Positions 37,853 through 48,738 of a stretch of DNA of 64,000 bases are shown here, piece by piece (position 1 is the stretch's first letter; each line of letters opens with the position of its first letter). A model generated the notes under the pieces. It did not search any database, had not been told where the DNA came from, and saw nothing but the letters and a program-made list of their open reading frames with translations. Source of the stretch: Enterococcus thailandicus (lineage in GTDB: Bacteria > Bacillota > Bacilli > Lactobacillales > Enterococcaceae); contig NZ_JXLE01000014.1 in the NCBI RefSeq assembly GCF_001886265.1, positions 18,014 to 82,013 of the forward strand. Reading direction: 5' to 3'. The translations under genes were made by a program, and so were the position numbers.

Positions 37853-40036
37853 TTATTTTTTCATTTTTCGATTCAAACTCAATGAATTAAGTAGCACACT
37901 GACTGAACTAAATGCCATCGCGCCACCAGCGATAATCGGATTCAACAAACCAAATGCAGCAAACGGAATCCCAATTGTATTGTAAACAAAAGCCCAAAAA
38001 AGATTTTGTTTGATTTTCTTCAACGTAGCACGAGATAGGTCAATCGTTTGCTCAACAGCCATTAAATTGCTATTCATCAAAGTAACATCAGCTGTTTCCA
38101 TGGCAATATCCGTTCCACTTCCCATCGCTAAACCAACATCAGCTAAAGCAAGGGCTGGGGCATCATTGATTCCATCACCAACCATGCCGACTTTCTGACC
38201 CGTTTGTTGTAATCGTTGAACATAAGCGGCTTTCTCATCTGGCAGTACTTCCGCAAAAATATGATCTGAATCAAGCCCTACTTGTTTACCAATCACATTA
38301 GCAGCAAGTTTGTTGTCACCCGTCACCATGTACACTTCGATTTTTTGTGCTTGAAGTTTTGCAATTGCTTGTTTTGCTTCTGGTTTTACTGCATCAGCTA
38401 CTGCAATCAATCCTAAAACTTGCTTCTCATCAGCCAAATACATGACTGTTTTTCCTTCTCGTTCTAAGTGTAGCGCTTGTTCTTCCAATGACGCAACTGA
38501 TAGGCTTAATTGAGCTAAGCGTTTTTTTGTCCCAGCAAAATATTCTTGCTGATTGATTCTCCCACTGATTCCGGCGCCCGGATGTGCAGTAAATTCACTC
38601 ACTTCATAAGGAGCAATCCCGTTTTTTTTGCTATAATCATTGATTGCTTTTGCTAAAGGATGCTCGGAAGCTTGTTCCAAACTATGAAAGAGTTTAACAA
38701 CTTCTGTTGAACCAATCACATCAGTTACTTGAGGTGCTCCTTGTGTAATCGTTCCTGTTTTATCTAATAAAATACTCGTAAGTCCCGCCGCTTCTTCTAA
38801 CGCTTCGCCACCTTTAATCAAAATACCATTTCGTGCGCCGACACCTGTTCCAACCATAATTGCTGTTGGTGTTGCCAATCCTAAGGCACAAGGACAAGCA
38901 ATTACTAAAACGGATACGCTGTGAATCAAAGCCAATTGCCAATCACCTGTAAGCCATCCAGTTAAAACCAACGTAAAGAAAGCAACAACTAAGACTACAG
39001 GTACAAAAATACCAGAAATACGGTCAGCAATTTGTTGAATTGGTGCCTTACTTCCTTGGGCATCTTCTACCATTTGAATGATTTGAGCTAACACGGTTTG
39101 ACTACCGACTTGGGAAACTTGAATTTGTACTAGACCAGTCGTATTCACTGTTCCTCCAAAAACGGCGTCACCAAGATGTTTTTCCACCGGCAAACTTTCC
39201 CCTGTCAACATGCTTTCATCCATCGCACTACTTCCGTAAATGATTTTCCCATCTGTCGGAATTTGCTCACCAGGGCGAATCACTAAACAATCTCCCACTG
39301 TAACGTCTTCGATCGCAATCGTTTCTTCGACACCATCAACTAATTTCTGAGCTGTCTTCATCTGTAGCGACATCAATTGCTTGATAGCATCGCCTGTCTT
39401 GCTTTTGGCTGTATGCTCTAAATATTTTCCTAATAAAATCAAGGTGATGATCATACTGCTACTTTCAAAATACAAATCATTGGTTGTACTTGAAAAAAAT
39501 CCGTTATAAATGCTTAATAGAAAAGCAGCAGTCGTTCCAAGAGCGACCAAAACATCCATGTTTGGTGCCTTGGTTTTCAGTGCATGATAGGCACCTTGGT
39601 AAAAACGTGCACCTACGTAAAACTGGACGGGAAATGCCAGAAGCAGTTGGACCATTGGTTGATGGAAAAATTGAACAAGTGCGCCATGATTTCCTAACAC
39701 CATGGCAATCATTGATGCCATTAATGGAAAAGTTAAGAGTGCGCTTAAAAATAAATCTCGTTTCATTTTTCGTAAGTACGCTTTTTTTTCTTCAGCAATT
39801 TTTTGTTTGTGTTCTTCGTCATATAAAATTGCGCCGTACCCAATTTTTTCGACACTTTGAATCAATGCCTCAGAAGAAGTCTCAGCATATTTGACACTTG
39901 CTTTTTCCGTTGCTAAATTGACCGTTGCCGAAATCACTCCTGGTTGTTCTTTTAATTCTTTTTCCACTCGTGCAGAGCAGTTTGCACAAGTCATACCAGT
40001 AATCACCAAGGTAGTCATTTGTGGTGTTTCAGTCAT
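37853..40036 (-). CDS. copA: Copper P1B-ATPase CopA (CPC type)
   Basis: 727 residues, the same length as E. hirae CopA. One N-terminal metal-binding domain with [18 protein letters not shown] motif [24 protein letters not shown] and [13 protein letters not shown]. Moves Cu+ across the membrane. Overlaps copZ by four bases. Confidence 0.97.
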   Translation of the reverse strand: MTETPQMTTLVITGMTCANCSARVEKELKEQPGVISATVNLATEKASVKYAETSSEALIQSVEKIGYGAILYDEEHKQKIAEEKKAYLRKMKRDLFLSALLTFPLMASMIAMVLGNHGALVQFFHQPMVQLLLAFPVQFYVGARFYQGAYHALKTKAPNMDVLVALGTTAAFLLSIYNGFFSSTTNDLYFESSSMIITLILLGKYLEHTAKSKTGDAIKQLMSLQMKTAQKLVDGVEETIAIEDVTVGDCLVIRPGEQIPTDGKIIYGSSAMDESMLTGESLPVEKHLGDAVFGGTVNTTGLVQIQVSQVGSQTVLAQIIQMVEDAQGSKAPIQQIADRISGIFVPVVLVVAFFTLVLTGWLTGDWQLALIHSVSVLVIACPCALGLATPTAIMVGTGVGARNGILIKGGEALEEAAGLTSILLDKTGTITQGAPQVTDVIGSTEVVKLFHSLEQASEHPLAKAINDYSKKNGIAPYEVSEFTAHPGAGISGRINQQEYFAGTKKRLAQLSLSVASLEEQALHLEREGKTVMYLADEKQVLGLIAVADAVKPEAKQAIAKLQAQKIEVYMVTGDNKLAANVIGKQVGLDSDHIFAEVLPDEKAAYVQRLQQTGQKVGMVGDGINDAPALALADVGLAMGSGTDIAMETADVTLMNSNLMAVEQTIDLSRATLKKIKQNLFWAFVYNTIGIPFAAFGLLNPIIAGGAMAFSSVSVLLNSLSLNRKMKK

Positions 40037-40245
40037 TCAATCACCTCTGCAGGATATCCTAGTGCTGTAATTTTTTCTTTGATTTGGTCTGATTGAATTT
40101 GACTTTCGTCGAATTTGACCATGCCCTTCGCTTTTTTCAGATTTACTTTTACCTTTTGAACACCTGGTAATGTTTGAAGTGTTTCTTCAACCTTTGCTAC
40201 ACAATGATTACAGCTCATACCTTGAATTGAAAATTGTTGTTTCAT
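40033..40245 (-). CDS. copZ: Copper chaperone CopZ
   Basis: 70 residues, one heavy-metal-associated domain with [13 protein letters not shown]. It carries Cu+ to CopY and CopA. ATG 40245 has AGGAGG ahead of it; a longer frame upstream is not needed. 13 bases after copY. Confidence 0.96.
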   Translation of the reverse strand: MKQQFSIQGMSCNHCVAKVEETLQTLPGVQKVKVNLKKAKGMVKFDESQIQSDQIKEKITALGYPAEVIE

Positions 40246-40258
40246 CCTAAATTCCTCC

Positions 40259-40693
40259 TTATGATTTACACGTACATTGTCCGGGGATACAATTGCAAGC
40301 AATTGTTGCCACTGGTTCTTTTTGTTGCAACTGTTCCATAATTTTATCGATATCTGCTTGTGTCAAAGTGGCTTCTTCCACTAGATCAGCAATCGTCTCA
40401 CCAACTTTTTTTGCACAAATATGTGAAAATAAATTTTCTGTTGCGCTACGAACCGTTTCCATTTCAGAAACTGCCGGATGATAAATAAATTTTTTCCCCT
40501 CTTGCTGCGTCCACACAACTTCTTTTTTCACTAGTCGGCCCAGTAACGTTTTGACAGTAGCAGCTTTCCAGTCCATTGAATCCGCTAAAATTTGAGTGAT
40601 CTCTTGCGCAGTCGTTTGGTTCAATGTCCAAATCACTCGCATTACTTCCCACTCAGAATCACTAATTTTAACAGGCATTTTCGTTTTTACCAT
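40259..40693 (-). CDS. copY: Copper-responsive repressor CopY
   Basis: About 144 residues of the BlaI/MecI/CopY family. N-terminal winged helix ([23 protein letters not shown]) and the C-terminal CxCxxxxCxC copper/zinc motif as [10 protein letters not shown]. Cu+ displaces Zn2+ from the cysteines and releases the operator. Start ATG 40693 follows GAGGGGTG. First gene of the operon. Confidence 0.96.
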   Translation of the reverse strand: MVKTKMPVKISDSEWEVMRVIWTLNQTTAQEITQILADSMDWKAATVKTLLGRLVKKEVVWTQQEGKKFIYHPAVSEMETVRSATENLFSHICAKKVGETIADLVEEATLTQADIDKIMEQLQQKEPVATIACNCIPGQCTCKS

Positions 40694-40713
40694 TGCTTTC
40701 ACCCCTCTTCGTT

Positions 40714-40755
40714 TACGCTTGTAATCTTTAAAGACAAACTTAGTTTACAACTGTA
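40714..40755 (-). promoter_or_regulatory. CopY operators (cop boxes)
   Basis: TACAACTGTA at 40746-40755 is an exact TACAnnTGTA cop box. TACAAGCGTA (minus strand) at 40714-40723 has one mismatch. Two boxes upstream of copY match the E. hirae arrangement. Confidence 0.85.
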
Positions 40756-40766
40756 AACAAAAACTG

Positions 40767-41312
40767 TCAACTCTCTTTACTTCTTTTTTGCTCGATTAAT
40801 TTTTGAAAGAAAATTTTTTGATCTCTTTTGCTTTTTAGAATGATTACTTGTAGTTCATTGGGTTGCTCCTGCAAAATTTGTTCTAGTCTCACTGCTTGGT
40901 TGTTGGGAAATCGCCAAATGTAGAGAAGAAAATCTAAGTATTCTCGATCAAATTTTTCCTGAAATGTTTTTGGCATATCTGGTCTAGAATCTGGATTATT
41001 TTTTCGTTTGATTGAACGAGAAATTACTCGAAACAAGGACAGTAGACGTGGTACTTTTAAGAGGATAAGTATGTCCGCATGTTGGAACCGTAAGTCACTT
41101 GTTCCTAAATAATTGCCATCCACGATCCAGTTTTCATTTGTGCGGATAAACTTTTCTTGCTCTGCCTGAAACCAAATTTGAGCCTCTTCGCTATAGTCTG
41201 TTTGATGCCACAAAAAATCCAGTGGCAATAAACTGGCTCCTGTTACTTGTTGAAGTTTCCGAGCAAATGTTGACTTCCCTGAACCAGAATTGCCCATGAT
41301 CAAATAATTCAT
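40767..41312 (-). CDS. P-loop kinase-like / topology-modulation family protein
   Basis: 181 residues. Walker A GNSGSGKSTFARKL at residue 7, then SLLPLDFLWHQ, ENWIVDGNYLGT and ADILILLKVPR, the adenylate-kinase-like pattern of proteins annotated DNA topology modulation (FlaR-type). The enzymatic substrate is not known. Just upstream of the cop operon in the same direction, but not part of it. Confidence 0.8.
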   Translation of the reverse strand: MNYLIMGNSGSGKSTFARKLQQVTGASLLPLDFLWHQTDYSEEAQIWFQAEQEKFIRTNENWIVDGNYLGTSDLRFQHADILILLKVPRLLSLFRVISRSIKRKNNPDSRPDMPKTFQEKFDREYLDFLLYIWRFPNNQAVRLEQILQEQPNELQVIILKSKRDQKIFFQKLIEQKRSKES

Positions 41313-41387
41313 TGATAAATCCTCCCTCTCTATTTTCTTGATTTCATTCCTACTTATGAATATGTATAGTTTTTACGATACACAAAA

Positions 41388-41432
41388 AAATAGGATCTGA
41401 CAAACTAATCACTAGTTAGCTTGTCAGACCCT
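41388..41432 (-). terminator. Terminator after the permease gene
   Basis: TCTGACAA...TTGTCAGA stem with inner GCTAACTAGTGATTAGT, followed by seven T on the minus strand. Confidence 0.8.
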
Positions 41433-41473
41433 ATGGCAACTTATTCTTTCACTTTTATTACTTAATTACTGAA

Positions 41474-42940
41474 TTATGCTTGTGGAATTGTTTCTGATAC
41501 AGGAACTTCTTTGTTCTTATCACGACGTGCAATCGCAGGTAAGATCATTCCTAGTAAAATCAACACAATTGGTGTAATGATATTTGAAATCAATTGGAAC
41601 CACCAAGCTTTTGGATCAGCTGCGTATTCGATTTTTGGAACCATACCTAAGATACAAGCAAATGCTGTAAATGCAAAACACCATGCACCGAAGATATAAC
41701 CGATTTTAGGATTCTTAACAAATTTATACTCTGAAGTGAATTTTTTATATGCTTTATTCAACATCATGTAAGCCAAGAATACCCATAGATAACGCATTGG
41801 CATTACAACTGAGTTTAAGTTAGTCAACCATTTAACTAATTCATTCATGTCTTTGATACCGAAAATTGGTAGTAAGATAATGATACTTACTAAAATCCCT
41901 GTTAAGAAATAACCGTTGACCAAAGTCCCTTTACGATTACGTTTACGCAACCAGTTTGGTACGAACTCTGGATCAGCATCAGCTAACAAGATTTTTAGTG
42001 GCGCGTCAATTGAGAAGGCCAAAGCAGAAATTTGCCCAACCATATTTGTTAACGCATAGATAATCATTAGTGCATTTCCAATTCCATAGTAATTACCTAA
42101 AATTTGGAAGGCACTGTAAGCACCATTTGCCATTAAGTCTTTGGGAATATTGTCACTTGCAAATAGCATACCCATTGCAACTGAACCTAATACTGCACAA
42201 ACACCAACCATTGCTGCTAAGAAAATCATTCCTTTTGGAAATTCTTTTGCAGGATTTCTTGTTGAGTTTACGTAAGGAGAGATTTTTTCTGCTCCACCTA
42301 CTGCGAAAACTAACATTGAAACGGTTGTGAAGTAACTAAAATCAAATGTCGGAATATATGTTTTCACTTGATTCATATGTGGTGTAGCAAATTCCATTGT
42401 TGGATTGATGAATGGTGCTGTCACTGCTAGTAAGATGAATAGTAATGACATCACGAACATCGCAGTTCCTGCTAATCCACCGATTACTTTCAATGTTGAT
42501 AATCCTTTAGTTGATAAGTATAAGAACGCTAAAAAGATTACTAATGAAATAATAGCAACTAATTGAACAGACATCGTATTCACGATATCTCCATTTCCTT
42601 GGACTGCCCAGCCAGCGGCAATCAAAATTGCTTGTGGTTTTTGTGCCAAATAAGGAATATGCACAACCCAATAAGTCCATGCAGCGTAATAAGCTAGTCG
42701 TTTATTGGAAGTTGTATTTTCAACCCAAGAGCTTACGCCACCTTTACTATCTTTAAATGTTGAACCTAATTGGCCAACAATCAAAGCATAAGGAATAAAA
42801 TAGATTGCAAGAATCAATAACCAAGAAGTAATAACGGAAATCCCTTGTTGTGCATAGTTATTCACAACATTTCCCATACCCCAGACCATATTGAATGCAA
42901 TCAATGCAACTGTGAACCAGCGCAGTTGTTTGTCGTTCAT
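41474..42940 (-). CDS. APC-superfamily amino-acid permease
   Basis: 488 residues, twelve predicted TM helices. Family marks are NMVWGMGNVVNNY in TM1 (GxGNxxxN type), a conserved AVGGAEKISPYV in the middle and a charged loop near the end. Closest in look to glutamate/GABA-antiporter-like permeases, but the substrate cannot be read. AAAGGAGAG precedes ATG. Single-gene unit. Confidence 0.85.
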   Translation of the reverse strand: MNDKQLRWFTVALIAFNMVWGMGNVVNNYAQQGISVITSWLLILAIYFIPYALIVGQLGSTFKDSKGGVSSWVENTTSNKRLAYYAAWTYWVVHIPYLAQKPQAILIAAGWAVQGNGDIVNTMSVQLVAIISLVIFLAFLYLSTKGLSTLKVIGGLAGTAMFVMSLLFILLAVTAPFINPTMEFATPHMNQVKTYIPTFDFSYFTTVSMLVFAVGGAEKISPYVNSTRNPAKEFPKGMIFLAAMVGVCAVLGSVAMGMLFASDNIPKDLMANGAYSAFQILGNYYGIGNALMIIYALTNMVGQISALAFSIDAPLKILLADADPEFVPNWLRKRNRKGTLVNGYFLTGILVSIIILLPIFGIKDMNELVKWLTNLNSVVMPMRYLWVFLAYMMLNKAYKKFTSEYKFVKNPKIGYIFGAWCFAFTAFACILGMVPKIEYAADPKAWWFQLISNIITPIVLILLGMILPAIARRDKNKEVPVSETIPQA

Positions 42941-43197
42941 TGTCTCTCTCCTTTGATATAAAGTATCTATTGCACCATGTAATAATAATCACTTTTTTTA
43001 ACTGTCGCAATAGTTTGTTATTTTAAGTGTGCATTCTTTTACCATAAACACATCATTTTAAAATTATTTTTTCATCATAAAACCAGAAAAATATTTTTTG
43101 TTCAAAAAGTTTTCGTCTTATGATACTTGCAAGACATAATTTTCTGAAAAATGAAAATACATTTTTGTTTGCTGCGACTTCTTTTAAAATTACATGA
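42941..43197. other. Intergenic region, nothing coding seen
   Basis: AT-rich bases between the permease gene and the Zn/Cd ATPase terminator. An open frame at 43053-43304 runs over this stretch and is not convincing. Confidence 0.6.
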
Positions 43198-43234
43198 AAA
43201 AAATCCAAGAGACCAGCAACAGTAATCTCTTGGA
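43198..43234 (-). terminator. Terminator after the Zn/Cd ATPase
   Basis: AATCCAAGAGA / TCTCTTGGATT with a 13-base loop and a T-run on the minus strand. Confidence 0.85.
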
Positions 43235-43300
43235 TTCGAACATACGTTATTTTTTCGAGCGATAACAAAACTTTTTTACGCATATTTAATTTATCAATAT

Positions 43301-45400
43301 TCATTCATTTAATTTTTTCACTCGCAAACATCTCATTGCATTCAAAACAGCAATCACCGTTACCCCGACATCTGCGAAAACAGCATCACCCATTGAGGCA
43401 AAGCCTAATGCGCCAAGTAGTAAAACTAGAACTTTCACACCAATTGCAAAGACAATATTTTGTTTCACAATTCGTAATGTCTTACGAGCTACTCGCATCG
43501 CGTCTGCAATTTTTGAAGGTTCATCGTTCATGATTACAACATCAGCTGCTTCAATTGCCGCATCGCTTCCTAGTCCACCCATGGCGATTCCGACATCCGC
43601 TCTTGCTAAAACGGGAGCATCATTGATTCCGTCACCCACAAAAGCTACTTTGCCAGAACTTTTTGCAAGAATCATTTCTAATTTGTCAACTTTATCTTGA
43701 GGAAGCAATTCACTATAAACTTGATCAATTCCTACTTTTTTACCTACAGAATCAGCAATCTTTTTCGCATCACCTGTCAACATGACTGTTTCTTTGACGC
43801 CAGCTTTTCTCAACTTATTCATTGTTTCAATTGCATCCTCTTTTAGTGCGTCTGCAATCAATAGGAAGCCGACATATTTTTGGTCAATCGCAACATAAAG
43901 TAATGTCCCAACTTCTTCACTCGTAGAAAATGCAATTTGTTTACGCGCCATCAATTTCTGATTACCAACTAAAATATCATGAGCATCAATCACTGCTGAG
44001 ATTCCCTCACCAGCAATTTCTTCTACTTGTTCACTCACCAATAAAGGACCTTGGTAAGCAGCCAAGACTGATTGAGCGATTGGATGTGTAGAATATTGTT
44101 CGGCACTCGCTACATACTGCATAAAAGTTGTTTGATCCATCGTTGTTTCAATTGTTTGAACTGAGAATTCACCTTTAGTTAACGTCCCCGTTTTGTCAAA
44201 AACGACTGTTTCTGTTTCTGCAAGTAGTTCAAGGTAGTTACTTCCTTTAACCAATACCCCAATCTTACTTGCGCCACCTATCCCGCCAAAGAAACTCAAT
44301 GGGACAGAAATCACTAAAGCACAAGGACAAGAAATAACTAAGAACGTCAATGCTCGATAAATCCATTCAGAGAATACGGCACCAGGAACCACTAATGGTG
44401 GCACGATTGCTAACAATACCGCTAAAACAACTACGATTGGTGTATAGTAACGCGCAAATTTAGTGATGAAATTTTCGGCTGGTGCTTTCTTACTACTAGC
44501 ATTTTCAACTAATTCCAATAACTTACTGATTGTTGATTCACCATAAGTTTTCTCAACACTCATTACGATAGGTTGATTTTTATTGATAAAACCGCTGAGA
44601 ATCATTTCTCCACTGGTTACTTTCCGCGGAACAGATTCTCCAGTTAAGGCAGAAGTATCAACCATAGATTCACCTTCAATAATCTTTCCATCTAGTGGGA
44701 CTCTTTCACCAGGCTTGATTAAGACTTGTTGTCCTAACTCAACTGCTTCTGGTGAAACATTCTTCCAGCCTTCAGAAGTTTGGACACGGGCTGTATCGGG
44801 GCGAATGGCCATCAGTTCACGAATAGATCTTCGTGATTGTTTGACCGCAAATCCTTGGAAATATTCACCTACTTGATAAAATAGCATTACAGCAACTGCT
44901 TCAGGATATTCGCCAATAATCATTGCACCAATTGTCGCAATCGCCATCAAAAAGTTTTCATCAAAAATCTGACCCTTGGTTATATTCATAACAGCTTTTT
45001 TTATTACATCAAAACCAATTAATCCATAAATAAGGAGATAACCAATTAGGCGAACAATACCAGTTGGCGAGAACCAAATCAAAAGGCCCATTCCTAATGC
45101 AGAGATAAGAATACGAAGCAAATCATTTCGACTATTATCATGCTCATGATTATGTCCGTCTCCGTCTTGGTGATTATTTGTAATCTCACTAACCGCCACA
45201 TCCGGTTCGATTTCTTTAATTGCTTGCTTCGTTTTCGTTTCAACTGTTGCTAAATCTGCTTCGTTTGCAACAATTCGCAACTTACCAGTAGTAAAGTTTA
45301 CATTTGCTTCCTTCACACCTTCAATTGTCTGTACTTTTTTTTCAATTTTCATTGCGCAATTTGCACAATCTAAGCCATCTAATCGATAATCTTTATTCAT
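43301..45400 (-). CDS. Zn2+/Cd2+/Pb2+-exporting P1B-ATPase
   Basis: About 699 residues. N-terminal metal domain with DGLDCANCAMKIEKKV, a short His/Asp cluster (HQDGDGHNHEHD), CPC motif SCPCALVIS, DKTGTLTKG and [16 protein letters not shown]. The GLGSDAAIEAADVVIM end is typical of ZntA/CadA-type pumps, not CopA. ATG 45400 lies after AGGAGGG. ArsR-type operators lie just upstream, but no ArsR gene is adjacent. Confidence 0.93.
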   Translation of the reverse strand: MNKDYRLDGLDCANCAMKIEKKVQTIEGVKEANVNFTTGKLRIVANEADLATVETKTKQAIKEIEPDVAVSEITNNHQDGDGHNHEHDNSRNDLLRILISALGMGLLIWFSPTGIVRLIGYLLIYGLIGFDVIKKAVMNITKGQIFDENFLMAIATIGAMIIGEYPEAVAVMLFYQVGEYFQGFAVKQSRRSIRELMAIRPDTARVQTSEGWKNVSPEAVELGQQVLIKPGERVPLDGKIIEGESMVDTSALTGESVPRKVTSGEMILSGFINKNQPIVMSVEKTYGESTISKLLELVENASSKKAPAENFITKFARYYTPIVVVLAVLLAIVPPLVVPGAVFSEWIYRALTFLVISCPCALVISVPLSFFGGIGGASKIGVLVKGSNYLELLAETETVVFDKTGTLTKGEFSVQTIETTMDQTTFMQYVASAEQYSTHPIAQSVLAAYQGPLLVSEQVEEIAGEGISAVIDAHDILVGNQKLMARKQIAFSTSEEVGTLLYVAIDQKYVGFLLIADALKEDAIETMNKLRKAGVKETVMLTGDAKKIADSVGKKVGIDQVYSELLPQDKVDKLEMILAKSSGKVAFVGDGINDAPVLARADVGIAMGGLGSDAAIEAADVVIMNDEPSKIADAMRVARKTLRIVKQNIVFAIGVKVLVLLLGALGFASMGDAVFADVGVTVIAVLNAMRCLRVKKLNE

Positions 45401-45424
45401 TTTCTTTCCCTCCTTGCAATACAC

Positions 45425-45468
45425 ATGAATAACTCTTCATAAGTAATTATAAATGAATGTGCATTCAT
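45425..45468 (-). promoter_or_regulatory. Two ArsR/SmtB-type operators
   Basis: ATGAA-N6-TTCAT occurs twice: 45425-45440 and 45453-45468 (the second with arms ATGAATG / CATTCAT). TGAA-N6-TTCA is the CzrA/SmtB class operator, so zinc or cadmium should induce the pump. Confidence 0.75.
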
Positions 45469-45527
45469 ATGTCAACTGGAAGCCTTCTCTTTTTTTCTTT
45501 TATTTGACATTTTTCTTTTCTTGTCAA

Positions 45528-45564
45528 AAATAGCGGACAAAACGATTTCCGTTTTGTCCGCTAT
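45528..45564 (-). terminator. Terminator after the YccF gene
   Basis: Perfect hairpin AAATAGCGGACAAAACG and its complement around a short loop, T-run on the minus strand, seven bases beyond the stop. Confidence 0.9.
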
Positions 45565-45571
45565 TTGATCG

Positions 45572-45955
45572 TTACTCAAAATAATAGTGATTACTTGGAA
45601 CAATTTCTGCTCCAAATGGCATCAATGCCAAACGAGCTAATTTGAATGATTGCTTACCAAATGGGATTCCCACAATCGTAATGCACAAAATCAAGCCACT
45701 TACAACGTGTGTTAGCGCCAAAGGGAGACCTGATACAATCAACCAAATCAAATTGACAATCAATGAAAAACCACTTTGATGATAAACGACTTCTTTTCCA
45801 AATGGAGCAAAAGATAGAGAAGCAAGTTTAAAACATTGTAACCCAATTGGGATTCCAACAATTGTTATACACCATAATACACCGGCAATCAGCCAGCCAA
45901 GTCCACCAACTAATCCACCAAAAATAAACCATAAAATATTTCCTAAACAGCTCAT
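45572..45955 (-). CDS. YccF-domain membrane protein
   Basis: About 127 residues made of two similar halves, each GL.W.I(A/S)G.(L/V)CITIVGIPxGxQxFKLAxLxxxPFGxE. That doubled pattern defines YccF proteins, membrane proteins of unknown function. I chose ATG 45955 because AAAGGAG lies at the proper distance. Confidence 0.9.
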   Translation of the reverse strand: MSCLGNILWFIFGGLVGGLGWLIAGVLWCITIVGIPIGLQCFKLASLSFAPFGKEVVYHQSGFSLIVNLIWLIVSGLPLALTHVVSGLILCITIVGIPFGKQSFKLARLALMPFGAEIVPSNHYYFE

Positions 45956-46005
45956 ACTATTCTCCTTTGCCAAAGTTACTTGAATCTATTATCGCATAAA
46001 ATGCC

Positions 46006-46043
46006 AAAAAGGAAGCATGAAAGTTTCGTCATGCTTCCTTTTT
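46006..46043. terminator. Terminator downstream of asnS and its repeat
   Basis: AAAAAGGAAGCATGA / TCATGCTTCCTTTTT hairpin; first stop signal after asnS on the minus strand, beyond the repeat unit. Confidence 0.85.
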
Positions 46044-46070
46044 AAACTCTTTTTATTAAGTTGTGTTCTT

Positions 46071-46190
46071 ATTTAAAGTGTTCCTAAAGCAACTTCCTCC
46101 CAGTAAGTCTAAATTTCAACAAAAATATGGAAAACTATTTTTAGAAAAGCATCCTTATTGCTTGAAGCTAATCGCTTGGAACCACAACCT
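46071..46190 (-). repeat. Structured 3'-UTR repeat 3: single unit C
   Basis: One 120-base unit that begins AGGTTGTGG directly at the asnS stop (46191-46193). Pairing: CCAAGC / GCTT, TAAAAATA / TATTTTTG around a GTTTTCCA loop, TAAG / CTTA. It lies between asnS and its terminator. Confidence 0.85.
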
Positions 46191-47489
46191 TTATGGATAA
46201 ATACGGTTCAACAAACGAGGGAATGGGATTGCCTCACGCACATGATCAATTCCTGAAATCCAAGTAACCGTACGTTCTAGACCCAAACCAAAACCTGAAT
46301 GAGGTACAGAGCCATATTTACGTAGGTCAAGATACCAAGAATATTCATTTTCATCTAAGCCATGTTCACGAATTTGTTCTAGTAAAAATTCGTAATCAGT
46401 TGCACGTTCACTGCCTCCAATGATTTCGCCGTAACCTTCTGGCGCAATCATATCTGCACAAATCACAACATCTTCACGTGTAGGATGTGGTTTCATGTAG
46501 AAAGGTTTGATTGCTTTTGGATAGTTCAAAATGAAAACAGGTTGTTCAAATGAATTTGCAATAAACGTTTCGTGTGGTGAACCGAAGTCCTCGCCCCACT
46601 CAATATCATCAAATCCATTTTTCTTCAATAGTTCAATCGCATCATCATACGTGATACGTGGGAAAGGTAATTTAGTATACGACTTCAAGACTTCTTTATC
46701 ACGTTCCAGTACATCTAAAGCATAATCACAATTATCTAAGACACTTTGTACTAAGAAAGCCACATATTTTTCTTGGACTTCCAAGCTTTCTTCTTGATGA
46801 GTAAAGGCCATTTCTGGTTCAATCATCCAAAACTCAATTAAGTGACGACGTGTTTTTGATTTTTCTGCACGGAATGTTGGTCCAAATGAAAAGACTTTTC
46901 CAAATGCCATTGCAGCAGCTTCCATGTATAATTGACCACTTTGAGAAAGATACGCTTTTTGATCAAAATAGTTTGTTTCAAATAAGTCTGTTGTGCCTTC
47001 TGGTGCTGAACCAGTCAAAATTGGTGGATCAATTTTAACAAATTGATTCGCATTGAAAAATTCGTACGTTGCACGAATGATTTCATTTCTAATTTGCATA
47101 ATTGCATGTTGACGTGATGAGCGCAACCATAAATGACGGTGATCCATCAAAAAGTCTGTACCGTGTTCTTTCGGTGTGATTGGATAATCATGACTTTCAC
47201 CAACAACTTCGATGTTAGTAATGCCAATTTCATATCCAAATTTTGAACGGCTATCTTCACGAATTTCACCAGTAACAGTGATTGCTGTTTCTTGATGTAA
47301 GTTCTTAGCTGTTTGGAAAACTTCTTCTGGTACCTCACTTTTGACAACTACGCCTTGGAAAAAGGCTGTTCCATCTCTTAGTTGAAGAAAGGCAATTTTT
47401 CCGCTTGAGCGCTTGTTAGCAACCCAAGCACCAATTGTCACAGTTTCTCCTACATGGTTTTTCGAATCAATAATTTGAATTTGTTCCAC
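46191..47489 (-). CDS. asnS: Asparaginyl-tRNA synthetase
   Basis: 432 residues, class IIb. N-terminal OB fold ([25 protein letters not shown]), motif 2 [21 protein letters not shown] and motif 3 [15 protein letters not shown]. Start GTG eight bases after AAGGAGA. Last gene of dinG-ypmB-aspB-asnS, an order also found in Bacillus. A structured repeat abuts its stop codon. Confidence 0.97.
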   Translation of the reverse strand: MEQIQIIDSKNHVGETVTIGAWVANKRSSGKIAFLQLRDGTAFFQGVVVKSEVPEEVFQTAKNLHQETAITVTGEIREDSRSKFGYEIGITNIEVVGESHDYPITPKEHGTDFLMDHRHLWLRSSRQHAIMQIRNEIIRATYEFFNANQFVKIDPPILTGSAPEGTTDLFETNYFDQKAYLSQSGQLYMEAAAMAFGKVFSFGPTFRAEKSKTRRHLIEFWMIEPEMAFTHQEESLEVQEKYVAFLVQSVLDNCDYALDVLERDKEVLKSYTKLPFPRITYDDAIELLKKNGFDDIEWGEDFGSPHETFIANSFEQPVFILNYPKAIKPFYMKPHPTREDVVICADMIAPEGYGEIIGGSERATDYEFLLEQIREHGLDENEYSWYLDLRKYGSVPHSGFGLGLERTVTWISGIDHVREAIPFPRLLNRIYP

Positions 47490-47522
47490 GAATGACTCTC
47501 CTTTTTTCTTCCTGTTTTACTT

Positions 47523-48719
47523 TCAGGATTCATTTTGACTTTTACTCTCAATAAATTGAGCAATCCTTAACACAGCTTCTTCAAGCGTTCCAAGATTTGT
47601 CGCATAGCTCAAACGAACATTTTCACTTGCACCAAATCCTTCACCCGTAACTAAAGCAACGCCTGTTTCTTCTAACAGATCTTCGACCCATTCTGTCACA
47701 TTGCTATACCCACAAATAGTTAACGTTTCTTTCACATTAGGGAACAGATAGAAAGCGCCTTGCGGTTTCGCAAGTTTGACTCCTGGCAATGCTGCCACTA
47801 ATGGATACAAACGGTTGAGACGTTCTTCAAACGCCTGACGCATTTCTTCTACCGTATCCTGTTCTCCTCTTAATGCCTCAACTGCAGCATACTGACTGAC
47901 TGCTGTTGGATTGCTAGTCGATTGTGATGCAATCGTGATCATTCCGTCAATGATTGCTTGATTACCAACTGCATACCCAATCCGCCAACCAGTCATGGCA
48001 TATGTTTTTGAAACACCATTGATGATAATTGTTTGTTCACGAATTGCTTCACCTAATGTGGCAATTGGAGTAAATTCATTGCCATTATAAACTAAACGAC
48101 CATAAATATCATCTGCAACAATCAAAATATTATTTGCAACGGCCCATTTTCCAATCGCCAACAGTTCTTCTTTGGTGTAAATCATCCCTGTCGGATTAGA
48201 CGGTGAATTAATAATCACCGCTTTCGTTTTCTCAGAACGAGCAGCCTCTAACTGCTCCACTGTCACTTTGAACTCATTTGCTTCTTCTCCACGAACAAAG
48301 ACTGGGACACCTTCGGCTAATTTGACCTGCTCCCCATAACTTACCCAGTAAGGAACAGGGATAATTACTTCATCTGAGGGATCAAGAATTGTTTGAAAGA
48401 GCGTGTATAAGGCAAACTTTGCTCCGTCAGTAACAATGGTCTGTGAAGCTTGATAATCAAGTTGGTAATGCTGTTTTAAATAATCAACAATTGCTTGGCG
48501 CAACTCTGGAATTCCAGCAGTTGGTGTATAATAGCTTGCTTTCCCATTTTTGATTGCTTGGATTGCAGCTTCCTGAATATTCTCAGGTGTTGCAAAGTCT
48601 GGTTCACCTACTGTTAAGCTTAAGATATCTCTACCTTGGGCTTTCAGTGCTTTTGCTTTGGCTGCCGCTGCAAGTGTTACAGAAGGCTCTAAACGTTGTG
48701 CTCTCTTAGATAGTTCCAT
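47523..48719 (-). CDS. aspB: Aspartate aminotransferase (PLP, class I)
   Basis: About 398 residues. SKRAQRLEPSVTLAAAAKAKAL start as in AspB; the PLP lysine lies in NGVSKTYAMTGWRIGY; substrate Arg in ENVRLSYATN. It makes aspartate from oxaloacetate. ATG 48719 gives the standard N-terminus; an in-frame ATG nine bases upstream is possible. 33 bases before asnS, fitting joint supply of Asp/Asn. Confidence 0.95.
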   Translation of the reverse strand: MELSKRAQRLEPSVTLAAAAKAKALKAQGRDILSLTVGEPDFATPENIQEAAIQAIKNGKASYYTPTAGIPELRQAIVDYLKQHYQLDYQASQTIVTDGAKFALYTLFQTILDPSDEVIIPVPYWVSYGEQVKLAEGVPVFVRGEEANEFKVTVEQLEAARSEKTKAVIINSPSNPTGMIYTKEELLAIGKWAVANNILIVADDIYGRLVYNGNEFTPIATLGEAIREQTIIINGVSKTYAMTGWRIGYAVGNQAIIDGMITIASQSTSNPTAVSQYAAVEALRGEQDTVEEMRQAFEERLNRLYPLVAALPGVKLAKPQGAFYLFPNVKETLTICGYSNVTEWVEDLLEETGVALVTGEGFGASENVRLSYATNLGTLEEAVLRIAQFIESKSQNES

Positions 48720-48738
48720 CCTTTTCATCCCTTCACAG

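Noticed and set aside
43053..43304. Open frame of 83 codons overlapping the end of the Zn/Cd ATPase gene
   Set aside because: It contains the strong terminator hairpin at 43198-43234, and the peptide matches nothing.
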